Source: Streptomyces cellostaticus (lineage in GTDB: Bacteria; Actinomycetota; Actinomycetes; Streptomycetales; Streptomycetaceae). From it: a stretch of DNA of 64,000 nt. This document shows, one piece after another, positions 1 through 7,287 of this stretch. The translations under genes and the position numbers were made by a program. The stretch is taken from contig NZ_KQ948016.1 in the NCBI RefSeq assembly GCF_001513965.1, positions 324,952 through 388,951 of the forward strand. The letters are read 5' to 3'. Numbering within the stretch: position 1 is the stretch's first letter; every line of letters starts with the position of its first letter. A model generated the notes under the pieces. That model saw nothing but the letters and a program-made list of their open reading frames with translations, was not told the origin of the DNA and did not search any database.

Positions 1-149
1 TCGGCGATGGTGCGGACGGTGGTGGCGTTGTAGCCCTGCTCGGCGAAGACCTCGGCGGCGGTGCCGAGGAGTTCGTGGCGGCGCGCCTGGGCGGCGGCGG
101 CCATGGGCTTCTTCGGAGCGGTCACCTGGGGCTTCTTCTTGGTCGGCAC
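1..149 (-). CDS. TetR-family transcriptional regulator, N-terminal part (cut by window edge)
   Basis: Only the first 49 or so codons lie in the window; the rest runs off the left edge. Reading leftward from a GTG at 149 gives a short basic, proline-rich arm (PTKKKPQV) and then RRHELLGTAAEVFAEQGYN and TTVRTIA, the start of a TetR helix-turn-helix. An ATG at 106 is an alternative start. It lies 24 bases past the end of the short-chain dehydrogenase gene on the same strand, so the two may be cotranscribed. The likely target is the palindrome at 973-992 (inference). The arrangement of regulator, dehydrogenase and acyl-CoA dehydrogenases resembles KstR2-type catabolic regulons, but the ligand cannot be read from the sequence. 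Confidence 0.8.
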   Translation of the reverse strand, partial: MPTKKKPQVTAPKKPMAAAAQARRHELLGTAAEVFAEQGYNATTVRTIA

Positions 150-173
150 GAACCCATTGTGGTCTGCCCGTCG

Positions 174-959
174 TCAGGGGTGCTGGCTGCTGACGGCGAC
201 GACCTCGCCGGTCATGTACGAGGAGTAGCCGGAGGCCAGGAACACGATCACGTTGGCCACCTCCCAGGGCTCGGCGTACCGCCCGAAGGCCTCGCGCTCG
301 GTCAGCTCCTGGAGCAGTTCGGCGGAGGTGACCTTCGCCAGGTGCGGATGCATGGCGAGGCTGGGCGCCACCGCGTTGACCCGCACCCCGTAGGCGGCCG
401 CCTCGATCGCCGCGCACCGGGTCAGCGCCATCACTCCGGCCTTGGCGGCGGCGTAGTGGGCCTGCCCTGCCTGGGCGCGCCAGCCGGCCACGGAGGCGTT
501 GTTGACGATCACCCCGCCGCCGGTGTCCCGCATGGCGCGCAGGGCCGCGCGGGTGCAGCGGAAGGTGCCGTTCAGCGTGACGTCGAGGACACGGGACCAC
601 TGCTCGTCGGTCATGTCGACGAGGTCCGAAGTCCCGCCCAGCCCTGCGTTGTTGACGACGATGTCGAGCTTTCCGTGCTCCCGTGCGGCCGCCTCGAAGA
701 GTGCCCGCACCTGGGCCTCGTCGGTGACGTCGCAGGGCACCGCTGCCACCGCGCCAGGGAACTCCCGGCCCAGCCCGGCCTCGTGCTCCTTCAGGCGGCG
801 CGGGTGCGCGTCGCTGATCAGCACCCGGGCGCCCTCCTCCAGGAAGCGGCGCGCGGTCGCCCCGCCGATCCCCGCGCCGGCCGCCGCGGTGATGACGGCG
901 GTGCGCCCCTTCAGCAGCCCGTGTCCGGGCTCGTACGCCGGACTCTCGACGCCTGTCAT
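174..959 (-). CDS. Short-chain dehydrogenase/reductase, probably an acyl-CoA catabolic SDR
   Basis: A 261-residue classical SDR. It shows the Rossmann glycine motif TAAAGAGIG near residue 25, NNAG near residue 106, and the catalytic Tyr/Lys in HYAAAKAG near residue 168. It would oxidise a hydroxyl or reduce a ketone with NAD(P)(H). It is divergent from two acyl-CoA dehydrogenases and shares a 41-base control region with them, and it lies upstream of a TetR gene on the same strand. IpdF of the mycobacterial KstR2 regulon is an SDR in a comparable neighbourhood, so a role in degrading an unusual acyl-CoA (a steroid-ring remnant or branched acid) is possible. The substrate is not determined. Confidence 0.85.
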   Translation of the reverse strand: MTGVESPAYEPGHGLLKGRTAVITAAAGAGIGGATARRFLEEGARVLISDAHPRRLKEHEAGLGREFPGAVAAVPCDVTDEAQVRALFEAAAREHGKLDIVVNNAGLGGTSDLVDMTDEQWSRVLDVTLNGTFRCTRAALRAMRDTGGGVIVNNASVAGWRAQAGQAHYAAAKAGVMALTRCAAIEAAAYGVRVNAVAPSLAMHPHLAKVTSAELLQELTEREAFGRYAEPWEVANVIVFLASGYSSYMTGEVVAVSSQHP

Positions 960-972
960 AGGGCCACGCTAA

Positions 973-992
973 CCTACCAAACACTTGTTAGG
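973..992. promoter_or_regulatory. Palindromic operator candidate, KstR2-like
   Basis: The 20-base sequence CCTACCAAACACTTGTTAGG is an interrupted palindrome with arms CCTA.CAA and TTG.TAGG. Its inner 14 bases (976-989) match the published mycobacterial KstR2 consensus AnCAAGnnCTTGnT at nine of ten defined positions. It lies between the divergent SDR (start 959) and acyl-CoA dehydrogenase (start 1001) and overlaps a plausible -10 for the SDR (TAGGTT, 976-971 on the minus strand). The neighbouring TetR protein is the likely ligand. Confidence 0.65.
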
Positions 993-1000
993 GAAGGACG

Positions 1001-2152
1001 GTGACGGCGACCGTGGACCTGACCCACGCTCCGGCCGACGAGGAGTTCCGCGCCGAGGCCCGCGCCTGGCTGGCGGCACACGTGCCCCGTACCCCGCTGC
1101 CCTCCCTGGAGACCGCGGAGGGCTTCGCGGCGCACCGCGCCTGGGAGGCCGAACTGGCCGCGGACCGCTGGTCGGTGGTGTCCTGGCCCGAGGAGTACGG
1201 CGGTCGTGCGGCCGGCCTCTTCAGGTGGCTGGTGTTCGAGGAGGAGTACTGGGCGGCGGGCGCGCCGGGCCGGGTCGGCCAGAACGGCATCAGCCTGCTC
1301 GCCCCGACCCTCCTCGACCACGGCACCGAGGAGCAACGGGCGCGCGTGCTGCCGCCGATGGCCTCGGGCGAGGTGGTCTGGGCGCAGGCCTGGTCCGAGC
1401 CGGAGGCGGGCTCCGACCTGGCCTCGCTCACCTCCAGGGCCGTACGGACGGACGGCGGCTGGCTGCTGAGCGGGCAGAAGACCTGGTCCTCGCGGGCGGC
1501 CTTCGCCGACCGGGCCTTCGGCCTGTTCCGCAGCGACCCCGGCGCTCCCAGGCCGCACCAGGGGCTCACGTACCTCATGTTCGACCTGCGGGTTCCCGGC
1601 GTCACCGTCCGCCCGATCGGCCGCCTGGACGGGAAGCCGGCCTTCGCGGAGCTGTTCCTGGACGAGGTGTTCGTGCCGGACGAGGACGTGATCGGTGAGC
1701 CCGGCCAGGGCTGGCGGATCGCGATGTCCACGGCGGGCAACGAACGCGGCCTCACCCTGCGCTCCCCCGGCCGCTTCCTCGCCTCCGCCGCCCGGCTGCT
1801 GGAGCTGTGGCAGGCGCAGGGCCGCCCGGAGCACGCCCGCGCCCGGGTGGCCGACGCCCTGGCCGGCGCCCGTGCCTACCAGCTGTTCACCTACGCGGCA
1901 GCCGCCCGCTTCCTGGACGGCGCCTCGCTCGGCCCGGAGTCCAGCATGAACAAGCTGTTCTGGTCCGAGTACGACCTGGCGCTGCACGAGACGGCGCTCG
2001 ATCTGCTCGGCGGGGAGGGCGAGTGGGCGGACACGGCCTGGGCGCAGGGGTACGTCTTCTCCCTCGCCGGACCCATCTACGCGGGCACCAACGAGATCCA
2101 GCGCGACATCGTCGCCGAGCGCCTGCTCGGCCTGCCGAAGGGACGTCGCTGA
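1001..2152 (+). CDS. Acyl-CoA dehydrogenase, complete FAD-binding subunit
   Basis: A 383-residue acyl-CoA dehydrogenase that would form a 2,3-enoyl-CoA and pass electrons to ETF. The FAD and substrate loop AQAWSEPEAGSDLASL (near residue 127) and the C-terminal signature YAGTNEIQRDIVAERLLG are intact. The GTG start at 1001 sits behind AGGGAAGGACG, a usable ribosome site. Its stop overlaps the start of the next gene (TGATG), so the two are translationally coupled. Long FadE proteins paired with short ones form alpha2-beta2 enzymes in actinobacterial steroid and CoA-thioester catabolism, and this pair fits that pattern (inference). Confidence 0.88.
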   Translation: MTATVDLTHAPADEEFRAEARAWLAAHVPRTPLPSLETAEGFAAHRAWEAELAADRWSVVSWPEEYGGRAAGLFRWLVFEEEYWAAGAPGRVGQNGISLLAPTLLDHGTEEQRARVLPPMASGEVVWAQAWSEPEAGSDLASLTSRAVRTDGGWLLSGQKTWSSRAAFADRAFGLFRSDPGAPRPHQGLTYLMFDLRVPGVTVRPIGRLDGKPAFAELFLDEVFVPDEDVIGEPGQGWRIAMSTAGNERGLTLRSPGRFLASAARLLELWQAQGRPEHARARVADALAGARAYQLFTYAAAARFLDGASLGPESSMNKLFWSEYDLALHETALDLLGGEGEWADTAWAQGYVFSLAGPIYAGTNEIQRDIVAERLLGLPKGRR

Positions 2153-3102
2153 TGCGCTTCCTCCTCGATGCCGAGCAGCGCGCCTTCGCCGACTCGCTGC
2201 ACGCGATGCTGACGGCGGCGGACACCCCCACGGTGGTCCGGGACTGGAGCCGCGGCGACCATGCGAGCGGCCGCGCGCTGTGGCGCCGTATCGCTGCGGC
2301 GGGGGTGTTCGGTCTCGCGGTGCCCGAGGAGTACGAAGGGCTGGGGCAGCACCCGGTGGAACTGGCCGTCGCCTTCGTGGAGTTGGGCAGGCATGCCGTG
2401 CCCGGGCCGCTGGTGGAGACGGTCGCGGCGGCCGTGCTGCTCGGCGAGGACCGGCCGGCCAAGCGGTTCCTGCCCCAGCTCGCGGCGGGCGAGACCCTCG
2501 CGACCGTGGCGGCACCCACCGGGTACGCCCTGGACGGCGACGCGGCCACCCTTCATCTCGCCCCGACCGGCGAGGGTCTGCTCCTGTCCCCGGGCCCCGG
2601 CCCGGTCCGCCCCTGCCTCGACCCCGCCCGCCGCCTGACCCCGCTGGCCCCCGGCGGCGAGCTCCTCACCCCCGGCCCGCCGCACGCCGACGCCGTCACC
2701 TGGGCGCGCCTGGCCACCGCCGCCCAGGCCCTCGGCGTGGGACTCGCCCTGCTCGACCGGACGGTGGCGTACGTCGGGCAGCGCACCCAGTTCGGCGTCC
2801 CCATCGGCTCCTTCCAGACGGTCAAGCACCGCCTGGCCGACGCGAAGATCGCCCTGGAGTTCGCCCGGCCCCTGCTCTTCGGGGCGGCGATATCCCTGCA
2901 CCCCGCGGATGTGGCCGCCGCCAAGCTGACGGCGTGCGAGGCGGCGTACGCGACCGCTCGCACCGCGCTCCAGCTGCACGGGGCGATCGGGTACACGGCG
3001 GAGTACGACCTGTCCCTGTGGCTGACCAAGGCTCGCGCCCTGCGCACGGCGTGGGGCACGCCCGGCGAGTGCCGGGACGCGGTCCTCGAAGGCGCCGGCT
3101 AG
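2152..3102 (+). CDS. Acyl-CoA dehydrogenase, short partner subunit
   Basis: A 316-residue member of the acyl-CoA dehydrogenase family, shorter than the usual 380-400. The ATG at 2152 overlaps the stop of the preceding gene by one base. The N-terminal helical domain is present (VPEEYEGLGQHPVELAVAF) and the C-terminal domain has RTQFGVPIGSFQTVKHRLAD and LQLHGAIGYTAEYDLSLW, but the middle beta-domain is reduced and the usual SEPxAGSD flavin loop is missing. This is typical of the second chain of heterotetrameric acyl-CoA dehydrogenases, in which each chain supplies part of the FAD site. The stop codon overlaps the stop of the convergent VWA gene. Confidence 0.85.
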   Translation: MRFLLDAEQRAFADSLHAMLTAADTPTVVRDWSRGDHASGRALWRRIAAAGVFGLAVPEEYEGLGQHPVELAVAFVELGRHAVPGPLVETVAAAVLLGEDRPAKRFLPQLAAGETLATVAAPTGYALDGDAATLHLAPTGEGLLLSPGPGPVRPCLDPARRLTPLAPGGELLTPGPPHADAVTWARLATAAQALGVGLALLDRTVAYVGQRTQFGVPIGSFQTVKHRLADAKIALEFARPLLFGAAISLHPADVAAAKLTACEAAYATARTALQLHGAIGYTAEYDLSLWLTKARALRTAWGTPGECRDAVLEGAG

Positions 3103-3821
3103 GCCGTCACTATGCCCGCGGCGCGTGCGGCCGCCAGCCACTTCGGGAACTCACCGACGAGACGGTCGTACAACTCGGCGTCGGAGACCCGCCGTGGATC
3201 CTGGCCCGCGTGGAAGAAGCCGGCGTTGTCCACGAGCCGCTTGCCGGGCACCGCCAGCTCGTCCAGCTTCCGCAGGAACTCGAACTGTCGGCTGCCCGGG
3301 TCGCCGAAGCCGACGAACTGCCAGAACAGCGGGAGCCCCGCCGCCTTGCACAGGTAGCGCTCCGCGGCGAGCTTGTTGATCGGGCCGCCGTCGGTCTGGA
3401 AGACGACCAGCGCGGGATCCGCGGCGCCGCTGTCGAGGTAGTGGTCGATGACGGCGTCCATCGCCAGGTGGTAGCTGGTCTTGCCCATGTGCCCGAGCCC
3501 GGCGGCGATCCGCTCGATGCGGCCCTCGTGGCCGTCAAGGGCGATGTCGGTGACCGCGTCGATGTCGGTGGAGAAGAACACCACCGGCACCCGGCCGTCG
3601 TCGTCCAGGTGCGCCGACAGGCCCAGCACTCGGTCGGCGAGCGCCTGCACGCTGCCGTCCTTGTAGTACGGCTTCATCGAACCCGAGTGGTCGACCACCA
3701 GGTACACCGCTGCCCGCAGCCCGTCCAGACCATGCTTGCGCAGGCAGACCCCGGCCGACCGGTACGGCCCGACGAGTGCGGGTGCGGTCTCCTCCACCTT
3801 GCGCAGGCTGATCGCGGCCAT
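3099..3821 (-). CDS. von Willebrand factor A domain protein (TerY/TerF-like)
   Basis: A 240-residue protein made almost entirely of one vWA domain. The metal-ion-dependent adhesion site is intact: DHSGSM in the first strand, a threonine in GKTSYH, and an aspartate in VVFQTDGG. The start chosen is the ATG at 3821, which has a strong site (AAGGGGGGACC) just upstream; a longer frame to 3887 lacks one. No signal peptide or membrane helix is seen, so it is cytosolic. vWA proteins of this type occur in tellurium/stress operons as scaffolds, but no ter genes adjoin it here. It converges on the acyl-CoA dehydrogenase gene, with the stop codons overlapping (CTAG). Confidence 0.85.
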   Translation of the reverse strand: MAAISLRKVEETAPALVGPYRSAGVCLRKHGLDGLRAAVYLVVDHSGSMKPYYKDGSVQALADRVLGLSAHLDDDGRVPVVFFSTDIDAVTDIALDGHEGRIERIAAGLGHMGKTSYHLAMDAVIDHYLDSGAADPALVVFQTDGGPINKLAAERYLCKAAGLPLFWQFVGFGDPGSRQFEFLRKLDELAVPGKRLVDNAGFFHAGQDPRRVSDAELYDRLVGEFPKWLAAARAAGIVTA

Positions 3822-3921
3822 GGTCCCCCCTTGGTGATCCCCCCTGGCTTTCCAGGAAGCCGAGCCTAAGGGTTCGCCGCCGATCACGAGCGGTGCGGCC
3901 GCACAGTGCGGCCGCGGGGGC

Positions 3922-4986
3922 TCAGTGGGCCCACTTCCGGCGCAGCACCTCCTCGGCCGGTTTGCCGTGCGGGGTGTAGGCCAGGCGTGCCGGTGTCTCT
4001 CCGCTGCCCGGCCAGTCGTCCCACATCCACCAGCAGACGCCGGCCCACCAGTTCTGGCCCTCGAAGGAGTCGAGGAGCGCCTGGTAGGCGGCGGCCTGTT
4101 CGGCGTTCGCCGGGTGTGTGCTGACGGTCCAGGAGTACGGGGCCGTGGTGGAGCCGCGCTGGCTGACGTAGCCGGCCTCGGTGAACAGGATCCGGCGATG
4201 CTGCCGTGCGGAGTACGCGGCGAGTTTCTGCCGGATCGAGGCCCAGGCGCGGTCCAGCAGGGCGGGATCGGTGGTGGGTTTCTCGGCGAGGGGCCAGTAG
4301 GCGTCGATGCCGATGAGGTCGAGGGCCTTCCAGAAGTGGATGTGCTGGTACTCGTCGTAGTTGGCGGCGTAGGTCAGCGGGCCCTCGTAGTGGTCGCGGA
4401 CCGCCTTGATCACCTTCGTCCAGGCGGTGGTGTCGCCGGAGACCCCGGCGAGTTCGGTGCCGACCGCGAACTGTTCGGCTCCGGTGCCGGCGGCGATGTC
4501 CGCGTAGTGGGTGATGAAGCGGCGGTAGGCGGCGAACCAGGCGGCCCGGTCGCGGGGGCGGATCTCGGCGCGGTCCAGGTCGCCGGGGAGGTCCACGTGC
4601 GGTTTGATCATCACCTTGAGGCCGGCCGCGTGCGCGCGCCCGACGATCCTGCGCAGGCTCGCGTCGCTCGCGGTCTCCTCGGTGGTGTGCATGCCCGTGT
4701 CGGTGACGCGCTTCTGGTACCAGGTCGGGGTGAAGGTGACCCAGCGTGCCCCGGTGGCCCGGATGCCGCGCAGATAGCGGGGTGCGGCCGGGCTGTCGTA
4801 GTCGGTGCGGTTCCACGAGGGCAGGGTGATGCCGCGCATGGTCGAGGTCCCCGGTCCGGGACGGGAGGCGTGCGTGGCGCCGTGGCCGGACCCCTGGCCC
4901 GGGCCGGTGGACACGCATCCGCCGACGGCGACGAGGACCGCCGCCACGAAGGCGACGGTCCTCCTCTTCACAGCGGGCGCCGTCAC
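3922..4986 (-). CDS. Secreted lipoprotein glycoside hydrolase, clan GH-A (GH113-like)
   Basis: A 354-residue exported hydrolase. The GTG start at 4986 overlaps the stop of the deacetylase gene (GTGA), so the two are coupled. An arginine-rich start, a hydrophobic stretch (VAFVAAVLVAV) and a cysteine in VGGC suggest a lipoprotein anchor. The body is a TIM barrel: ITLPSWNRTDYDSP and ARWVTFTPTWYQ are typical of GH113-like enzymes, with the likely acid/base Glu178 (VGTELAG) and nucleophile Glu270 (LFTEAGY). The 92-residue spacing suits clan GH-A. It probably trims the polymer made by the divergent operon (inference). The substrate is unknown; mannan is the type substrate of GH113. Confidence 0.75.
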   Translation of the reverse strand: MTAPAVKRRTVAFVAAVLVAVGGCVSTGPGQGSGHGATHASRPGPGTSTMRGITLPSWNRTDYDSPAAPRYLRGIRATGARWVTFTPTWYQKRVTDTGMHTTEETASDASLRRIVGRAHAAGLKVMIKPHVDLPGDLDRAEIRPRDRAAWFAAYRRFITHYADIAAGTGAEQFAVGTELAGVSGDTTAWTKVIKAVRDHYEGPLTYAANYDEYQHIHFWKALDLIGIDAYWPLAEKPTTDPALLDRAWASIRQKLAAYSARQHRRILFTEAGYVSQRGSTTAPYSWTVSTHPANAEQAAAYQALLDSFEGQNWWAGVCWWMWDDWPGSGETPARLAYTPHGKPAEEVLRRKWAH

Positions 4987-6833
4987 AGCGCCGCCGGGCT
5001 GACGAAGGTGTAGCCGAGTGCCCTGATGCCGTCGATCGTGTCCTTCAACGGCTGCACCGGGTAGTAGGGGTGGTAGAAGAAGCTCGCCACTCCATCCCGT
5101 ACGGCCAGGTTGGCCCTGGCCGAGGCGATGAGGTCGGCGGGCAGGCGCGCCGGGTGGTTGTTGTACGCCTCCGGCTCGTAGTTGCCGATGTCCTCGGGCA
5201 GCACCTTGGTGCCGTACACGTCGTTCACCACGTACGGGAAGAACTGGCCGATGAACCGGTTCGGGTCGGACGAGGCCCCGCTCAGCGTCCCGGCGAAGTA
5301 GAGCGAACGCTCCAGGCGCGCCGAGAAGTTGGAGCCGAAGACCCTGTAGTCGGCCGCGGAGCCCGCGTAGTGCGGGGTGGTCCACAGCGTGGGCCTCGGC
5401 AGACCGGCCGCGGCGAACGCGGCGAGTGCGGCGGTGACCCTGCTCTGTGCCCAGACGCTGGAGTCCTCGGCCGGCGGGCCGTCGTAGACGACGTTGTTCG
5501 CGGCGTCGATGTGCGCCCGGTAGAACTCGAAGTCGTCACCGGTCACGCCGTTGTAGGGGTTGTCGACGTTGCTGTACTGGTGCGTGTAGCCGTGGTCCAT
5601 CAGGACCGCGCCATGACTCAGCATGTACTTCAGCGCGCTGACCACCTGCGGCCGCTGCGCGAGCGTGATCGTCTGCGGGACGCCGTTGTTGTAGGTGCCC
5701 TTGGGGTCCGTGTAGACGGGGATCACGTTGATGCCGTAGGGGATCTGCTGCGAGTAGAGGTAGTCGGCCATCGTCCGCAGCTCGGTGGGGTTCGAGTCGG
5801 GGCTGATGTCCTCCAGGCGCACCATCGCCCGGTGCCGCTCGGCGGTGGCCGGGGCGAGGGCGTCGAAGAGCAGGTCCTCGAAGGCGATGACGCGGTCGCT
5901 CTCGGAGACGTAGGCGAAGGGGATCTCGCCGATGTAGGTGAGGTTGGCCGAGCGGACCGCCCAGCCGAAGGTGTGCCCGTTGGAGCTGTCCAGGCCCATC
6001 GCAACCGTGGTGACCTGCGGATACCCGGTGCCCGTCAGGATGTTGGGGCGCAGCACTCCGCCGTCCTGGCCGGCGGGGATGGTACGGGTCAGCGTCTGGC
6101 CGCGGTACGTCACCTGTGTGACGTTGCCGACCGAGCCGCCGTCCTCGTAGTACGACGTCGTGGGGTCCCAGCCGTACTTCTGCGTGAACTGGGTGACCCC
6201 CACCGAGTTGGCCATGCCCCAGATGTTGGCGCCCATCCAGATCACCGGGTGCGAGGTGGCGGAGGCGTCCTGGTAGAAGGCGGCGGGAATGGCGTCCGGG
6301 AGGGTGCCGCCGTAGTACGTGGAGCCGAGGTAGACGGTGGCGGTGTACTGCTCGACCATCCCGGCGGTGTAGTCCTGGACCGGCTTGGCCGTCACCGTGC
6401 CGAAGTGGCCGGCGAGGTTGGCGGTGGCCATCGCGTACAGCTCGCCCAGCTGTCCGTAGGGGCCGGTCGTGTCGTAGAGCACGAGGGCGCTCGTGCCGGC
6501 GGGGGCGGCGGCGTCCGCCCGGACGAGCGGGGCCGCCTTCCGGGTCACCGCGCTCGCGGTGCGCGCCGGGACCGCGGCCGCGGTCCGGGTCGCGTTCTGG
6601 TGCGGCCGGGCACGGCGGGCCTTGTCGGCCTTGAGCTGGGCCTTCGCCCAGCCCTTGAGGTTGACGCGGTTGAGTCCGGACGTGGTGCCGCGGGATTCGC
6701 CGGGGCGATGGTTCCCCCCGGCCGCCTGGGCGCCCGCGGCCAGGAATGTGCCGCTGAGCAGCGCTGCGACGAGCAGCAGAACGATGGAGATCCTGGAGGT
6801 TCCCCGCCTCCGGGACGAGATCAAAGGTCTCAC
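4983..6833 (-). CDS. Secreted polysaccharide deacetylase-like protein (DUF2334)
   Basis: A 616-residue exported protein. The GTG at 6833 is chosen because GGGGGGAAG lies just before it and a signal peptide follows (ISIVLLLVAALLSGTFLAAGAQA); longer frames would run into the divergent gene. A roughly 70-residue Ala/Arg-rich linker precedes a nucleotide-binding-like segment (ALVLYDTTGPYGQLGELYAM), and the C-terminal half is a DUF2334 NodB-like barrel with the metal aspartate in MVRLEDISPD and histidines in MDHGYTHQY. Such domains remove acetyl groups from amino-sugar polymers. It is the first gene of a leftward pair with the lipoprotein hydrolase, and three dyads crowd its leader. Confidence 0.8.
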   Translation of the reverse strand: MRPLISSRRRGTSRISIVLLLVAALLSGTFLAAGAQAAGGNHRPGESRGTTSGLNRVNLKGWAKAQLKADKARRARPHQNATRTAAAVPARTASAVTRKAAPLVRADAAAPAGTSALVLYDTTGPYGQLGELYAMATANLAGHFGTVTAKPVQDYTAGMVEQYTATVYLGSTYYGGTLPDAIPAAFYQDASATSHPVIWMGANIWGMANSVGVTQFTQKYGWDPTTSYYEDGGSVGNVTQVTYRGQTLTRTIPAGQDGGVLRPNILTGTGYPQVTTVAMGLDSSNGHTFGWAVRSANLTYIGEIPFAYVSESDRVIAFEDLLFDALAPATAERHRAMVRLEDISPDSNPTELRTMADYLYSQQIPYGINVIPVYTDPKGTYNNGVPQTITLAQRPQVVSALKYMLSHGAVLMDHGYTHQYSNVDNPYNGVTGDDFEFYRAHIDAANNVVYDGPPAEDSSVWAQSRVTAALAAFAAAGLPRPTLWTTPHYAGSAADYRVFGSNFSARLERSLYFAGTLSGASSDPNRFIGQFFPYVVNDVYGTKVLPEDIGNYEPEAYNNHPARLPADLIASARANLAVRDGVASFFYHPYYPVQPLKDTIDGIRALGYTFVSPAAL

Positions 6834-7065
6834 GATCTTCCCCCCACTTTGCCAATCAATGGCAAAGGCTTTTGCTGGCAAGAAGCCACCGATTCTTCTG
6901 GCGACCGAGAAGGGTGTCAATGGCCACTGGGTGAATTCCCGTGGCCCATCAGACACCATCGGAAGATCCGACATGCCCTTTTTCTGGTTTCGCCTCTGAT
7001 GCGCCCCGGCGCCTGCTACGTTCATCTTCGCGCGTTGGGGACGCGCATCGAAATGTGGGGGGACA
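6834..7065. promoter_or_regulatory. Structured divergent control region of the polysaccharide locus
   Basis: These 232 bases separate the deacetylase (leftward) from the synthase operon (rightward) and are richer in A/T than their surroundings. They hold a perfect 8-bp inverted repeat CTTTGCCA/TGGCAAAG (6847-6867) next to the deacetylase ribosome site, AAGAA/TTCTT arms at about 6881-6898, a long interrupted hairpin at 6913-6957, and GCGCGT/ACGCGC at 7030-7046 before the synthase operon. Both operons have unusual all-G ribosome sites (GGGGGGA). No known riboswitch motif was recognised. Confidence 0.6.
6913..6957. repeat. 45-bp interrupted inverted repeat
   Basis: The arms are GGTGTC-A-ATGGCCAC-T-GGG on the left and CCC-GTGGCCCAT-CA-GACACC on the right, around the loop TGAATT. 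About 17 base pairs can form with small bulges. It lies 80-124 bases upstream of the deacetylase start and 109 or more bases upstream of the small membrane protein. It could be an operator or an RNA element of the leftward transcript. Confidence 0.6.
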
Positions 7066-7287
7066 ATGTACGGACGACCCGCCCTGGGCACACTGCTGCC
7101 CCTTGCCGGGGCGATGGCCGCACCGGAAGCGATACCGGGCTTACCTTTGGCCAAAGCACTACAGGCGACGGCCGGAGCCGGATTCCTGTTCTATTGCCTG
7201 ACCGCCTGCCTGATCCTGCTGGTCCGGATACGTCTGCGCCGACAGACACAGCGGCAGGCGCATGCCGGGGGCACTCGTGATAACTGA
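7066..7287 (+). CDS. Small membrane protein with a TTA (bldA) codon, first gene of the synthase operon
   Basis: A 73-residue protein with a hydrophobic stretch near the start and one clear membrane helix (AGAGFLFYCLTACLILLV), followed by a basic tail (RIRLRRQTQRQAH). The ATG follows GGGGGGACA. Codon 26 (7141-7143) is TTA, the rare leucine codon read only by the bldA tRNA in Streptomyces. It overlaps the start of the GT2 synthase gene by 26 bases. Small membrane partners are common next to processive polysaccharide synthases, so an accessory role is likely, though the family was not recognised. Confidence 0.7.
   Translation: MYGRPALGTLLPLAGAMAAPEAIPGLPLAKALQATAGAGFLFYCLTACLILLVRIRLRRQTQRQAHAGGTRDN

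Noticed and set aside
974..3141. Long minus-strand frames opposite the acyl-CoA dehydrogenases
   Set aside because: Low-complexity shadow products; they overlap two well-identified genes and the operator.
5070..7280. 736-codon open frame opposite the deacetylase
   Set aside because: Shadow frame; it crosses the structured divergent promoter region and shows no domain.
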